DNA of 64,000 nt from Tritrichomonas musculus (GCA_039105265.1 JAPFFF010000001.1:4216001-4280000), one strand, 5' to 3'. Counted from the stretch's first letter, positions 20,101-30,461 are shown. Numbers and translations are program-made. The notes: generated from the sequence alone by a model not told the origin.

Positions 20101-23100
20101 AGAAAGAACAAGATTAATTGAAAATTATGTAAATGGTGATAATTTGAGAAATGAACAGAAAGGTGAAGAGTTACAAAATATTAAAGAGGATTCACAAGAT
20201 TATTTAGATCATCATAACGAACAAGCAATAACTCAAAGAATTCGACAATTGTATGATAATAATGGTATTGTATCAACAGACGAAGAAATAAGAACAAAAT
20301 ATGCAGAATATCTATCAAGTCAAAATAAAGACAGTTATTTATCTGAGTTAGGTAGAGAATTACTGCAAAGGCGAAATTCAGCAGTTACAAATTGGATTCA
20401 GAGATTCAATAATGAAATTGGAACAAAGATTGAAAATATTAATTTTATTCATGGAATTGTATCAAGTGTTGAAAAAGTGAATCTAACCGCTGTCAAACAA
20501 AGTTTTATTAATCAAGTTCAATCAACTCCTCAAAATGGTGAAAATCTATTTAATGAACTGAAAAATGATATGGAAAGACGAGAAGCAAATGCAAAAGATC
20601 AACAAATAAATCATTATGGAAATCAAATTCATCGTTTAATATCAAATTCTGGTCGACCATTTACTGTTGAGGGAATTCGTGATACAGAGGTGAAACCGAT
20701 TTTAGATATTGAAAATATTCAGGAGAGAGATAGAAAATTCAATGAATGGGTAAGAAATTGGGAAACAAAAGAACAATTAATTCAAACAAAAATTCAGAAT
20801 TTGGAAAGAACTTATGTACAAAAATATCAAATAACAAATAAAGAAATTGATTCAGCATCAATTCTTCAACATATATTGAACAAAGTGGCAACAACTTACA
20901 ATCAAGATACAGTTTTATCAAATATCAATGAAAAAATTGAAAGAAATACAGAAATTGTTAAAACCCTGAAAGAACGTTTAGAATTAAATAAATTAGAGGA
21001 TACATTTCGAGAAGCATATGGTCAAGAATTTACACAGGCAAAATGGTATGATATGATTCGAGAACATTCAAATCTCCCAATTGATCAACAAATTAATGTA
21101 ATAAAAGCTCATATTCAACAAAAAAATAGAGAAACAGGAAATCTTATACAAAATGTTAATAATAAATTGACTGAGTGTTTTCAATCAGCATTTCCAGATT
21201 TCGATAATTCGTATATTAATGAAAAAGTAATTGAATTGTTATTCCGATCTTATCCTGAAGTTAACCGAAATTATTCACAATTAGAAGCAAAATTACAATC
21301 GTTATTACCTCAATTTAAGAAAATGGGAGAATTATTTAGAAAATGGAATTCTCAAAATATAAGTAATATCTATTTAGGAATGAAAACATTTCAAGATGCG
21401 GGTCATGAAGTTCCACGTTTATTTGAATTAGCTGAGGAATATGAAGTTCGTTTAGAAATAATTGAATATAATCCTTTGAATCTTCTGAAAATTACAAATG
21501 AGCCTGAAAACCAACAAAATCAAAAAATGAGAGAAGAATTAGAATTATTGAAACAAAAAAGAAATGCGATATTGAGTGATAGTAATTTTCGATTGAAAAT
21601 TGATCAATATTGTCAAGGAAGAAACTCGGTTGAAAAAGAAACATTAATTAAAGAAATTGTTGGTCATTGTGATAGAGTTGAAGATGTTGATAAATTTATT
21701 GATGCAAAGACGAGATATATTGGTTTTGGAAAAAATTGGAGTCAGTTTCAAACAAGAGTCGATTTTGATAATTTTTATAAGAGCAATCGAGAGAGTTCAA
21801 ATTTGAATTTGTTAATGAGATCAAATTTTGGTCAAATGTCACCAGAAGATAATATAAAAATTGATGAGTTGAAAGTATATTTATCAAATACATATCCAGA
21901 CATTTTCCCTCAAAGTGAATGGTCATATATTCAAGAAGACAAATTTGAGGAAGACGGAGCTAAATTTTATGCATATTTGCAAGGTGAAATGATGTATCAA
22001 CAAATAAGATTAATGTATCCTCCAAACACAATGCCTGCCACTTGGGATCATGCTCAATATCATTCAAATATATTCAAAGCATTGGATAAATTACAAAAAG
22101 AATTTCTAAGAAAAGAGCCACTTTATCGATCAATTAAAACAGATCGGAATTTCAATCTAGCTTTGAATGAATATAATGAGATTGCTCCAGATCACGAAAA
22201 ATTAACTGCTGAAAGAATTTTTGCAACTGCTCGTCCAACAGATGATATTCTTAAATTAACACAGTCTTTACGTAATCAAATTCAATCAAAAATTAATTCT
22301 GTGGAATTCAATGATAGTTTAGAAAGAGCTATTCGTGAAGTATGGAAACCACATTTTCCAAATGATTTCAAAAGTGCTGAAGATTGGAGAACTGAATTTG
22401 GTGATAATTATAAGGCAAGAAATGCGATTTTAAAATTAACTCCGGGTTATCAATTTTGGGCAAATGTTAATCCTCATGAAGAGGTAAATTTAAAGAATTA
22501 TATTGTTAGAAATGGTGGAACAATTGAATCGGCTTATCAAGCGTTAAACAATTTTTATAGTCAGTATTATCCGATTTATAGTCGACAATGGGTAGGGAAT
22601 CCAACTTTATTACCTTATTTAACAAAATACAAAAATAAATTTGGAGGTTCTGAACAATCAGCGTTGTATTATTTATTTGGAAAATTTTATGGAGATTTGA
22701 ATAGATGTTTACAATTCTTCGCAGCTTATGAAGGAAATCAAGAAATCGAAAATATGAATGGAAGTCAAAAATATTCAGATATTAATTCATTTTTGCAAAC
22801 AGTTGTGAATCAAGGTGATGCAGTCAATCAATCTACATTTTTAAATAATATTCAATCAAGTGTTACCAATTTTTCAAATTCAAAATCAAATTGGGAATCA
22901 AACACTGATTTTCGAAATCATGTTTTTTATCTAGAAGCATTGAAAGAGGAAAATAAAACAGGGTTGAAATATGATTTTTCATGGGATGAAGACAAAATGT
23001 ATAAAAATTATTTAATTCCATTAGCTAAGAAATATTACCAACAATTCGTTGGAAAAAGATATATACCTGATTCAAATACTAATAATTCAAATGTTTCAAC

Positions 23101-26100
23101 AGAATACAATAATATTATTTTAGCCGCGGAAGATTATCGTAAAAAGAATGATGATTGGGAAAATTCAAATGTGAAATCAACATTAGAAAGATATCAAAAT
23201 GAAGGTCGAATAAATTCAAAAAAGAGTTATGAAGATTTGAAAGATGAATTTGAAAAACCAGCTGATGCAATGAAATATTTAGAAATTGAGAAAAATAAGA
23301 AAACATTATTGGTGGCTCTCGGAAGAAATGAAGACGAAGAATTACCGAGAGGAGATGTAAATTTTGCTCCATATCACGATATTGACGAAAAAGATTTAAC
23401 ATCAAGATTAAATTGGTTATTAAATTTTGTTTCAAAAATTGAAGATGAGAACACAGCTTCTTGGAATTCACCAGCCTTTTTGAAAATTCATTCTGATTAT
23501 CGATCAAATCATTCCGACGATAGATCAACTCAAACAATTAATCAATGTAAAATCAAATATGGATTAGATTATGAATCAGCAAAAATAGATTTAAAATATC
23601 ACTATTTATTAGAGAAATATCGTGAAGAATTTCAAGAAGATTATTCAATAAAAGAAACAGATCCAAATAACGATCAAAAATTAGCACATATTCATGAAAT
23701 TGAAAAGTTATTGAAAAATTATAAAGATTATAAAGTAGATAATGAATTACAAATAAAATTAAATTGTTATAATGCAGAGTCGGGTCAAGACACTCTAAAT
23801 CATTTATGGTTAGTGAAAAAGTTTAAAGATAATGTTCAATCAGCAAAAATTTATTTAGAATATTGGACATATGTTGGAAAAATAAATGCAATTACGTCAG
23901 ATAATAATGATATAAAAGATGTACCAATATCTTTAGCCGGTATAACAAAATTGAAAGAGATTTTTAATAATGTCTCAAAAGATGATACGGCATTTCAATC
24001 AGTAAGTTTTCAACAATTATTAAATCAATATAATGATATTAAACATTCACATTATGATGCTACTGATATTAAACGACTTTATGGAAGTTATATAAATTGT
24101 ACAAATGCAATGAAATGTGTATTGTTAGAACATGAACTAGAAACTACTTATCAGTTGTCAAAAGAGAATTTCCCTAAAAATTTTGATGGAAAATGGGAAA
24201 CATATTTGAAAGCTTTAGAGAATAAAAAGAGTGAAATTGATATAAAGAAAAATTCAATACTTTGGGATAGTGAAGTTCGAAAATGGTATGATTATGCAAA
24301 AGAGAACGTTGATTCGACTCTTCCAACAATAGAACAAATGATGATCGATGATAAGTACAATAAAGATATTGTTTATTATAAAATTTTAACGAAAATTTGG
24401 GGAAAATTTACAGGGAAAGAATATCCAAATTTCGAAACTAATTATCAAGTAACAAATGCAAAATTAGCTAATAAAATCAATAATTACATAAAACGATATG
24501 AGAAATTTCGGATTGATGGTGACATTCAGAGACTATTAGTCAATCAAAAACAAGAAGTTTCTATAGATGATTTATTTAATAGATATATTGATTCTGATAA
24601 TCCAGATGATGATGTGTTAGACGCTAGACGATATTTGCAAAATGAAATTTGGGAATCAGAATACAAAGCGTTTTGTGAAGAAGTAGGATTGAAACCAGAT
24701 ACAAAGATGAACACATTCAAAAATGAAAAAGAAAGATATAAATTTTTCGATTTGAAGATGAAAGAAACAAGAGATATTAAACCAAAATGGGAAAAATTAA
24801 TGCCAGAAGTAGAACATTGGAATCGTTATCAAGAACCGAAAGATCAATTGCATAAATGGGAAGAAGTTCATAAAAAATATGACGGAAATATTGATAAAGT
24901 CTATGAAGAAATTGTATTCGAAAATAGAAAAAAGAAATTCGAGGAAGATTTTCCAGATGATACATGGTCTTCAAATTTATCCAAAAAAGATCAAATAGAA
25001 AAACTTGACGAGTTCTTTCGAATTTATAATACATATTATTATACACTTCCTAACTTCAAAAACACATTAGATGAATATAATAGAAGATTTAATACAGAAA
25101 AATTATCAGTTCAAGATATCGTTACCAAATATAAGACTGATTCTACGGGTTGTTTGAATATGATGAATTACAAAATATTGAAACTCAAATTACAAAAATT
25201 AGATAAAGATTTTAATGAAAAAGATTATGGAGAAAATTCGGAAGATATTAGTAAAATGCAAAGAGAATTAGAGAGATATGAAACAAATCAAAATCAATTA
25301 AAGACTTCAACAAATATAAACGGTCTCTATAATGAATATGAAGACAAATATAAAGATACTGCAAAGAAATTAGAAGATATTGAGAAAGAACAAAAATATA
25401 AAGTAAATAATGTTCTCAATTTTTTGAAAATTATGATTAAAATCAAAGACTTAGAAACAAAATATAAGAAAGTTTTTAATTATGAAGATCGTAAAAGTTG
25501 GGGTTCAACACCAAGTGCTCAATTCGAATATTTAGAAAAAATTGAAAAGAGATATCAGAAAGAAAAGGAAAAATTAGATAGTTTCAGAGGAATTGATAAA
25601 TTAGTTGATTTATATAATGATTCACATGGTTTAACAGGTGATAATGTCAAAAGTATTGATGATATATTTGCAGAAAATGAATACCATTGTTATAAGACTT
25701 ATCAAACATTATTATTAACGAAATACAATTATTTGAATCCCAAAGCTCCAAAAGATGATTCATATACAGGAAGTCCAAAGAAATTTTGTGAAGAATTGGA
25801 AAAAGAAATATCAGAAATTGAACGCGTTTATGACAAATTCAAAGGAAAAGATGGTTGGATGAAATTATCTTTGGATGAACGAGAGAAAATCATTCAAAAT
25901 TATAAAGATGAAGATACAGGTAATTATAAAATTGAATTGCAAGGTGAATTGCAAAAATATAAGAAAATATTCAATCTTGATTTCCCCATTGATTCAACAA
26001 TTAAACAATGGAATAAAGAAGGAAGAGATATCAAATATCTTAAAAATTACTTAGCGTATGTCAATAAATATTCAGAAAATAATGAATATCATGAATTGAT

Positions 26101-28543
26101 AAACAAATATAATTCTAAAAATAAAGATAAGCCAATTCCAGCCGAGTATTTTACTCCTTATGATAAAATGAAATATGCTACCTTAGAACCTCTCAGACAA
26201 AGATATGAAACAGCATTCGGTATGGATATAACAATAAATCAAATGATGCAATATGCAAAATATTTAAAAACAACTTACGGAGTCAATTGGAGAGTACAAG
26301 ATGAGAATTTAGATTTTGATTTCAATATTGCAAAAATCGCTAACAAGGCAAATATTGTTTGGAGAGAATATGAAAATTATTTAGGACACACGAAAAAGAA
26401 TAGAGTTGACTTCGATACTGCAATAAAATCATATAAAACTCAAAATGGTATTGGAACGTTAACGATTCAAGATATGAAACAATTTATAAAAGAGGTGAAA
26501 GATTTATCAAAGAAATCAAAAACAGATTCGAAGAATAAATTAATAGATTCAATAGATTCAATCAATAAGAACAAAGATAAAGATCATCAAATTTCAACCG
26601 ATATGTTGGAGAAGTTAAGTGTTAATTCTGATAATTTGGATGCGTTACAAACAATTATTGAGTTCATTCCTGATTATGAAAATCATTTTAATAAGAAAGT
26701 GAATCCAAATGATTTAAATAGTTTTCATGAAGATCCTAAGAATCCAAATTGGATACATGTCTTAGAAAAGATAGCATTTTTGCCATTAATTGACGATCAT
26801 AATTCAATAGAAAAGAAAAATGGAAAAATGTCAAGAGATTCTGTAGAGAGTGTAGTTAAAAAATATATTTTGAATAAAGATCCAACAAATCCATTGAAAG
26901 ATTCAGATGTTAAAATAGATCATATTAGACCTGCTTATGAAGAATATAAAAAGGAAGTCACGAAAGAAAAAGAAGAGTATTTCAAAACTATGTTATCAGA
27001 ATATCATAAGCATACAGATGATTCTTCAGAAACATATCAAAATTTGGTTCAATTATATCCAAACTTAGATGATTTAGAACGATACCTAAAATTGAATAGA
27101 TATATCTTTAAAACAAATAAGATATATAAACAACTCAAAGAACATTACAAGAAAGAACACACACCTTTGAAATATTCGGATTATCAAGATAAACCTGTGA
27201 ATAATTTAGAGCCAACAATAATAATATTACAGAATTTAGAAAAAGAAGCTCAAAAAGAATGGGATGAAGAGAAGAAGAAAGACGATAAAGAGAAAGAACA
27301 TAAAAAGAAGGTTGAATTAAAACTAAGTGATTTGAATTCGATGAGACGAAAAGTAGGATTAACTGAAATTGGATTCGAACGTTATAAAAATATGGAAACC
27401 GATACTGCATTATCTGACATTAATAATATGATGAATGAAGCAAGACAAAAAGAATCTGAAAAGAATTCAAATAACAATACATCTGTTGGAATTGGTGGTG
27501 CATTAAGAAATAATTTCATAGGTACAACAATGAATAAACCTGCAGCAACAACAACACCAGCAACAACGACAACGACAACAACAACAACGACTGATACGAA
27601 TACAATGCCTACAATTAATGATGGAAGTGAAAAGAAAGAAGAAAGTGTATGGTCTAAAAATTATGAAGGTGGAATAACTAGTTTAATTCAACAAAGTGCA
27701 AAAGGTATATCAATTAGATCATTATTAATGGAACAACAAAAGAAAAATAAATTAAATGGAAAAACATCAATAATGTCTCAATTTAATGAAAACGCTCCTC
27801 CTAAACCTGTTGTACCTTATTCATCTAATTCAAATACTAATAATTTATTTTCATCAAAAACAACAATGACAGAAGAGAAAGAAACACCAATTGAAAAGAA
27901 ACCGATTGTAAGCCCAATATCTGAAAAACCAATGACATTAACAAAAATTGAACCAGGAAAGAAAATTAACTTATTACCTACGAAAGTTGATCAACCTGAA
28001 GTGGTCAAAACCAAAAATAATATGATACAAGTTTTACCAAGAAGAGGTCGAAAGAATTTACCTTTACGCTTTAAAGCAAAAGAAGAAATGGAACAACAAC
28101 AAAAAGCAATTGAAAAAGTTGAAGAAGAAAGTGAAGAGGTTGAAATCAAACCAAAGAAACCAACAATTAATACAAAAGCTAAATCAAGTAAACAATTTAA
28201 GAAACAAAAATCTGAAAGAACGAAACTCTTAAAGAAAAATTCAAAAGCTAAAAAGAAGAAAGATGATGACGATGAAGTTATTTCAGAAAAGAGTACAATT
28301 GATAAAGAAGATATCTCAAAGAAAAAGACAAAGACGAAACCATTACAAAGAAAAGTCGATGCTATTGTACCAAAACCAACAATAACCCCAATCCCTGAAT
28401 CAATTCCAAAAACAATCCCTGAATCAATTCCAAAAACAATAACAGAAGAAAAACCAGCAACCGAAGTCAAACAAATTCCGAAAACATCTGAAATTCCAAG
28501 TGTAATTCAAAATAATCCTCAATTAATGAAATATTTTAAGTAA
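17162..28543 (+). CDS. Giant 3793-residue virion-module protein
   Basis: One open frame of 11.4 kb, the largest in the window. The first 650 residues are mainly helical. From about residue 650 to 3400 the sequence is charged and helical, with Tyr, Trp and Phe at fairly regular spacing. Many weakly similar modules of roughly 40-55 residues have an aromatic-x-x-x-Phe start followed by a turn and a second helix, for example FREAYGQEFT, YNRRFNTEKL, YKKIFNLDFP and YETAFGMDIT. Residues about 3460-3485 are a Thr tract, followed by a Pro/Lys-rich basic tail of about 300 residues. No enzyme motif or membrane segment was seen. The position directly before the packaging ATPase and capsid genes suggests an internal, scaffold, core or length-setting structural protein; that is inference. 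The ATG at 17162 is the first of the frame. Confidence 0.7.
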   Translation: MTNQTLSISYEYQGISVTFKDQDAKKEFEFLIEICQEVGIDEPNIQTIHQYFTENPNTIEETNELILYTHLMIETLALKELHLGDTLGLTLDNVNAEYQQKRGDLMNSIKDIKKKKSDKFEELFIKFDRSHYLPVDPTDYDICLNYKETRELYELVQHAFHMDPGRKLDQAFDATFQLGDLYYYSFSGKPYNPLYMKFYIAFIQPSWGELNKQVLISLLNTDAIFEVCDALNSKISRTIIYENKGTNEQRQFRFLPKERMDIRADDYISLAGAEQDGAMYVLNNLKGILTVLQNLEKNHENVQTLFTVALIKYIHFENKNWFDPSVFSKYLNILLTDCEKFNVTNYNDLVYGDKWDETRNFILQKVLLWNNEQDQWTFKAQLRQKVIHSMARQKDIKDLCEKLLMEKLTLECTPISPDNVQDQMKMLEEIVDKKGVDIDDRYTTICTMLIQEIAEINPERGAALMKGSTDERNVALLHLNIWYVIQDYIHNTTTPEDTRIKNCVEQFRQYPYSSKAIENIMNSYNKNDKNQAYRRIIGETAYNLCLMKAYTGEIGLDKVIDLLPQMFSNLDKDIKQELQTFLSSEPNLDQDQTLFMIANDKLWETQVSMEELYANNPDIINMMHKQWIAEKIKKREKIWLDEAKAEEQEIQNEAENQEILEEGVQPIQLPEQELNQGSTDQERGNNDNQWERFLAQTRIEQRDTWQRYLQVLQDENPFFNKDNIEINQFMSIIDREFHNINMNSIKQPSEITAQLTKAYPEMYWIIMIEYMRAYLKWSLGTNDQITDQESVDELNGRGFTEQSERSVNQMRNEWNGQLNDLKGKLGKLWEIGSQHENLGPDKDSWINQMVYQEYPTKNALREFIDTKTFQNEFYHDFQEYGNKTYAEIRRVLGAFNFSEKYIQELAHQYWTNDDEFNDRNTRSRRDKMENKFNKEGGVKSQIQNEFRRWSTIKNNRMETITITIENLVRAERITQNDMNSERTRLIENYVNGDNLRNEQKGEELQNIKEDSQDYLDHHNEQAITQRIRQLYDNNGIVSTDEEIRTKYAEYLSSQNKDSYLSELGRELLQRRNSAVTNWIQRFNNEIGTKIENINFIHGIVSSVEKVNLTAVKQSFINQVQSTPQNGENLFNELKNDMERREANAKDQQINHYGNQIHRLISNSGRPFTVEGIRDTEVKPILDIENIQERDRKFNEWVRNWETKEQLIQTKIQNLERTYVQKYQITNKEIDSASILQHILNKVATTYNQDTVLSNINEKIERNTEIVKTLKERLELNKLEDTFREAYGQEFTQAKWYDMIREHSNLPIDQQINVIKAHIQQKNRETGNLIQNVNNKLTECFQSAFPDFDNSYINEKVIELLFRSYPEVNRNYSQLEAKLQSLLPQFKKMGELFRKWNSQNISNIYLGMKTFQDAGHEVPRLFELAEEYEVRLEIIEYNPLNLLKITNEPENQQNQKMREELELLKQKRNAILSDSNFRLKIDQYCQGRNSVEKETLIKEIVGHCDRVEDVDKFIDAKTRYIGFGKNWSQFQTRVDFDNFYKSNRESSNLNLLMRSNFGQMSPEDNIKIDELKVYLSNTYPDIFPQSEWSYIQEDKFEEDGAKFYAYLQGEMMYQQIRLMYPPNTMPATWDHAQYHSNIFKALDKLQKEFLRKEPLYRSIKTDRNFNLALNEYNEIAPDHEKLTAERIFATARPTDDILKLTQSLRNQIQSKINSVEFNDSLERAIREVWKPHFPNDFKSAEDWRTEFGDNYKARNAILKLTPGYQFWANVNPHEEVNLKNYIVRNGGTIESAYQALNNFYSQYYPIYSRQWVGNPTLLPYLTKYKNKFGGSEQSALYYLFGKFYGDLNRCLQFFAAYEGNQEIENMNGSQKYSDINSFLQTVVNQGDAVNQSTFLNNIQSSVTNFSNSKSNWESNTDFRNHVFYLEALKEENKTGLKYDFSWDEDKMYKNYLIPLAKKYYQQFVGKRYIPDSNTNNSNVSTEYNNIILAAEDYRKKNDDWENSNVKSTLERYQNEGRINSKKSYEDLKDEFEKPADAMKYLEIEKNKKTLLVALGRNEDEELPRGDVNFAPYHDIDEKDLTSRLNWLLNFVSKIEDENTASWNSPAFLKIHSDYRSNHSDDRSTQTINQCKIKYGLDYESAKIDLKYHYLLEKYREEFQEDYSIKETDPNNDQKLAHIHEIEKLLKNYKDYKVDNELQIKLNCYNAESGQDTLNHLWLVKKFKDNVQSAKIYLEYWTYVGKINAITSDNNDIKDVPISLAGITKLKEIFNNVSKDDTAFQSVSFQQLLNQYNDIKHSHYDATDIKRLYGSYINCTNAMKCVLLEHELETTYQLSKENFPKNFDGKWETYLKALENKKSEIDIKKNSILWDSEVRKWYDYAKENVDSTLPTIEQMMIDDKYNKDIVYYKILTKIWGKFTGKEYPNFETNYQVTNAKLANKINNYIKRYEKFRIDGDIQRLLVNQKQEVSIDDLFNRYIDSDNPDDDVLDARRYLQNEIWESEYKAFCEEVGLKPDTKMNTFKNEKERYKFFDLKMKETRDIKPKWEKLMPEVEHWNRYQEPKDQLHKWEEVHKKYDGNIDKVYEEIVFENRKKKFEEDFPDDTWSSNLSKKDQIEKLDEFFRIYNTYYYTLPNFKNTLDEYNRRFNTEKLSVQDIVTKYKTDSTGCLNMMNYKILKLKLQKLDKDFNEKDYGENSEDISKMQRELERYETNQNQLKTSTNINGLYNEYEDKYKDTAKKLEDIEKEQKYKVNNVLNFLKIMIKIKDLETKYKKVFNYEDRKSWGSTPSAQFEYLEKIEKRYQKEKEKLDSFRGIDKLVDLYNDSHGLTGDNVKSIDDIFAENEYHCYKTYQTLLLTKYNYLNPKAPKDDSYTGSPKKFCEELEKEISEIERVYDKFKGKDGWMKLSLDEREKIIQNYKDEDTGNYKIELQGELQKYKKIFNLDFPIDSTIKQWNKEGRDIKYLKNYLAYVNKYSENNEYHELINKYNSKNKDKPIPAEYFTPYDKMKYATLEPLRQRYETAFGMDITINQMMQYAKYLKTTYGVNWRVQDENLDFDFNIAKIANKANIVWREYENYLGHTKKNRVDFDTAIKSYKTQNGIGTLTIQDMKQFIKEVKDLSKKSKTDSKNKLIDSIDSINKNKDKDHQISTDMLEKLSVNSDNLDALQTIIEFIPDYENHFNKKVNPNDLNSFHEDPKNPNWIHVLEKIAFLPLIDDHNSIEKKNGKMSRDSVESVVKKYILNKDPTNPLKDSDVKIDHIRPAYEEYKKEVTKEKEEYFKTMLSEYHKHTDDSSETYQNLVQLYPNLDDLERYLKLNRYIFKTNKIYKQLKEHYKKEHTPLKYSDYQDKPVNNLEPTIIILQNLEKEAQKEWDEEKKKDDKEKEHKKKVELKLSDLNSMRRKVGLTEIGFERYKNMETDTALSDINNMMNEARQKESEKNSNNNTSVGIGGALRNNFIGTTMNKPAATTTPATTTTTTTTTTDTNTMPTINDGSEKKEESVWSKNYEGGITSLIQQSAKGISIRSLLMEQQKKNKLNGKTSIMSQFNENAPPKPVVPYSSNSNTNNLFSSKTTMTEEKETPIEKKPIVSPISEKPMTLTKIEPGKKINLLPTKVDQPEVVKTKNNMIQVLPRRGRKNLPLRFKAKEEMEQQQKAIEKVEEESEEVEIKPKKPTINTKAKSSKQFKKQKSERTKLLKKNSKAKKKKDDDDEVISEKSTIDKEDISKKKTKTKPLQRKVDAIVPKPTITPIPESIPKTIPESIPKTITEEKPATEVKQIPKTSEIPSVIQNNPQLMKYFK

Positions 28544-28577
28544 ATAAATGTTTATTTTTATTTTTATCTTAAAAATT

Positions 28578-29069
28578 ATGAGTAACGCAGATATAGGTGA
28601 GTTAAGAAAATTATTACAAGAATTAAAAGCTTCAAGCGGTAAAAAACCTGAAAAGAAACCAAGAAAATTATCAGCATTAAATAAATTTAAGAAATATGTT
28701 ATGGGAAGAGTTACTGAAAAAGCTTTAGCAGAAACAAATTATGTTGATTTAATTCCAGTTGACAAAATGAGATTATTATGTAAAGCTTATCCAATTGTAT
28801 GGGATCAATTAGTTTTACAACCACTTTATCAAGAATATGGTTTAACAACAGAAGAAGAACAAAGAAGATATCGTGGAAATAAAACAACTCAAGAAGATTA
28901 TCATAAAATTGTTGACGGTTTAATTGAAAAATTGAAAACTGGACCAAAAGACGATAGACAACATTTTGAAGAAGATATTGAACAATTATTGGTAGCTGCA
29001 ATTCAACAAGCATCAAGTGAATTTGACGAGGATGAAGATGAAGCAGATGACGAAACAACTGAAGAGTAA
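28578..29069 (+). CDS. Small virion-module protein with basic head and acidic tail
   Basis: 163 residues from MSNADIGELR. The frame starts ten codons earlier at 28548, but those codons are the T-rich leader, so the ATG at 28578 is preferred. Residues 15-40 are Lys/Pro-rich, the middle is helical, and the last 20 residues are almost all Asp and Glu. It lies between the giant protein and the ATPase. Function unknown; a capsid-internal or DNA-contacting role would fit the charge pattern but is not shown. Confidence 0.6.
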   Translation: MSNADIGELRKLLQELKASSGKKPEKKPRKLSALNKFKKYVMGRVTEKALAETNYVDLIPVDKMRLLCKAYPIVWDQLVLQPLYQEYGLTTEEEQRRYRGNKTTQEDYHKIVDGLIEKLKTGPKDDRQHFEEDIEQLLVAAIQQASSEFDEDEDEADDETTEE

Positions 29070-29082
29070 AAATTTTGTTATC

Positions 29083-29096
29083 TTTTTTTTGCATAA
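29083..29096 (+). promoter_or_regulatory. T-run plus TGC motif before the packaging ATPase
   Basis: TTTTTTTTGCATAA, 23 bases before the ATG at 29120. The same T-run plus TGC stands before capsid copy 2 and both fibre genes. Confidence 0.4.
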
Positions 29097-29119
29097 TTTA
29101 GTTGGAATTTAAAAAATAA

Positions 29120-29983
29120 ATGAGTGACAATGATTATTTTAGTGATAGTGAAGAAGAAGAAGTTAACTTTGAGAAAGAAAACATTCGATCAAAAATAAAA
29201 GCAAGATTAAAATCAAATTTGAGTCCAAAGAATGATTCTTTAATTGCTCCAATTCATGAAGATATCGTTGCTAAATATAATTCTGTTAATGTTATTGTAG
29301 GTAAACAAAGTATGGGAAAAACAGTTACAGCATTAGAAGAAATCATTAAAATTTCAATACTTAATACTCATCATTTATTAATTTATGTTACAAAAGATGG
29401 TGAAGAGAATGATAAAAGTTGGTTATCATTGAAACCATTATTACAAATGCCAACAGTTGTAGTTAGTGAAAAAGATGCTGAAAAATGTATTGATGAATTA
29501 TTAGCAGCAAAAAGTTTATATTACAAAATTCGAAGAGAAAGAACCAAAAATAAAATTTCACAAGATCAATTAGATGACTTATTTAATGTTTTATTTGTTG
29601 AAGATTTTGATCGAGAATATTTACATTCAATCGTATTATTTGATGATATTTCAAATTCAAAATTATTCTCGTCAGAAGAATCATTTTTTAGTCAATTATT
29701 ACGTAGATGTCGTCATACAAATATGTCTTATTTCTTATTAGTTCAAGGTTGGAAAGGGTTAAAACCACATATTAAAAATGAAATAAGTACTTTATATTTA
29801 TTGCCTGGTTTTAATAAACAACAATTACGTTACATTTATTCTCAAGCAGCAAGTAATTTAGATTTTGAAGACTTTTTTGATGCATTTCAACAATTAAATG
29901 AAATGAAACATGAACATCCAGATGAACATCCAATGATTGTTATTCAATGTTCGTCAGGTGGTGATACATATATTAGGTCTTAG
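29120..29983 (+). CDS. A32-type (FtsK/HerA) genome-packaging ATPase
   Basis: 287 residues. Walker A is GKQSMGKT at about residues 61-68. The Walker B strand SIVLFDD lies near 170, followed by a RRCRHTNMSYFLLVQ segment, the usual arginine and polar sensor region of the A32 family. These ATPases pump the genome into the capsid in poxviruses, other nucleocytoviruses, virophages and Mavericks. Length fits the short Maverick form. The acidic Ser/Glu N-terminus (about 20 residues) is not part of the fold. A T-run followed by TGCATAA lies about 25 bases before the ATG. Confidence 0.88.
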   Translation: MSDNDYFSDSEEEEVNFEKENIRSKIKARLKSNLSPKNDSLIAPIHEDIVAKYNSVNVIVGKQSMGKTVTALEEIIKISILNTHHLLIYVTKDGEENDKSWLSLKPLLQMPTVVVSEKDAEKCIDELLAAKSLYYKIRRERTKNKISQDQLDDLFNVLFVEDFDREYLHSIVLFDDISNSKLFSSEESFFSQLLRRCRHTNMSYFLLVQGWKGLKPHIKNEISTLYLLPGFNKQQLRYIYSQAASNLDFEDFFDAFQQLNEMKHEHPDEHPMIVIQCSSGGDTYIRS

Positions 29984-30275
29984 AGTTAATAAAATTTATA
30001 ACATCATTCAAAGTAATTTTAATTTTTGCAATATCATCTTTGATCTTCAAAATTTCTGAATCGTCTTTTTCTTCGTCTTCATTAACCTTCTTTAACATTA
30101 ATTCACCTTTGATTTTGGTTATACGATAACCTTGAATATGATACTTTTTGTTTAGTTTATGTGTTGTTTCTGAATCTAGTTGTTCTTTGTTCTTAGAATA
30201 GAATAAATTAAACTCATCAGTTGTGTTAAACTCTTTTAAATAATTTTGAATTGGTTCAATAATTTTCAATTCCAT
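29973..30275 (-). CDS. Small basic/acidic protein with GYRITKIKG motif
   Basis: 100 residues, running opposite to the ATPase gene and overlapping its end by 11 bases. The centre has HKLNKKYHIQGYRITKIKG, a compact basic beta-like segment, followed by a Lys/Glu/Asp helix. I believe small proteins with this motif recur in Mavericks of this kind, but I cannot name the function. Confidence 0.6.
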   Translation of the reverse strand: MELKIIEPIQNYLKEFNTTDEFNLFYSKNKEQLDSETTHKLNKKYHIQGYRITKIKGELMLKKVNEDEEKDDSEILKIKDDIAKIKITLNDVINFINSKT

Positions 30276-30326
30276 TTTAAAAAAAATAAAATTTGTTTAA
30301 ACATTTTTGAAAATATTTAAAACAAT

Positions 30327-30458
30327 ATGCTGATTGAAATTCTCTTAGGAACGCTTGTTTTGATTGAGTTAATGAACACATTATTAAGAGTTATAAAGCT
30401 TTTCCCTCCAAATGAGCCACCATTAGATGATGAAATTAGACGAAGAATGTACTCATAA
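30327..30458 (+). CDS. 43-residue membrane microprotein
   Basis: Open frame from ATG 30327 to TAA 30458. Residues 1-26 are a single hydrophobic segment (MLIEILLGTLVLIELM and on), followed by a Pro/Asp-rich polar tail ending in RRRM. It fits tightly between two leftward genes, with 51 and 3 bases to spare. Small hydrophobic proteins next to capsid genes are common in virus-like elements. Its short length keeps confidence modest. Confidence 0.45.
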   Translation: MLIEILLGTLVLIELMNTLLRVIKLFPPNEPPLDDEIRRRMYS

Positions 30459-30461
30459 ATT

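Noticed and set aside
27991-28470. A 159-codon antisense frame in the giant gene
   Set aside because: It mirrors the Lys/Pro-rich tail and has a low-complexity Phe/Ser composition typical of antisense reading.
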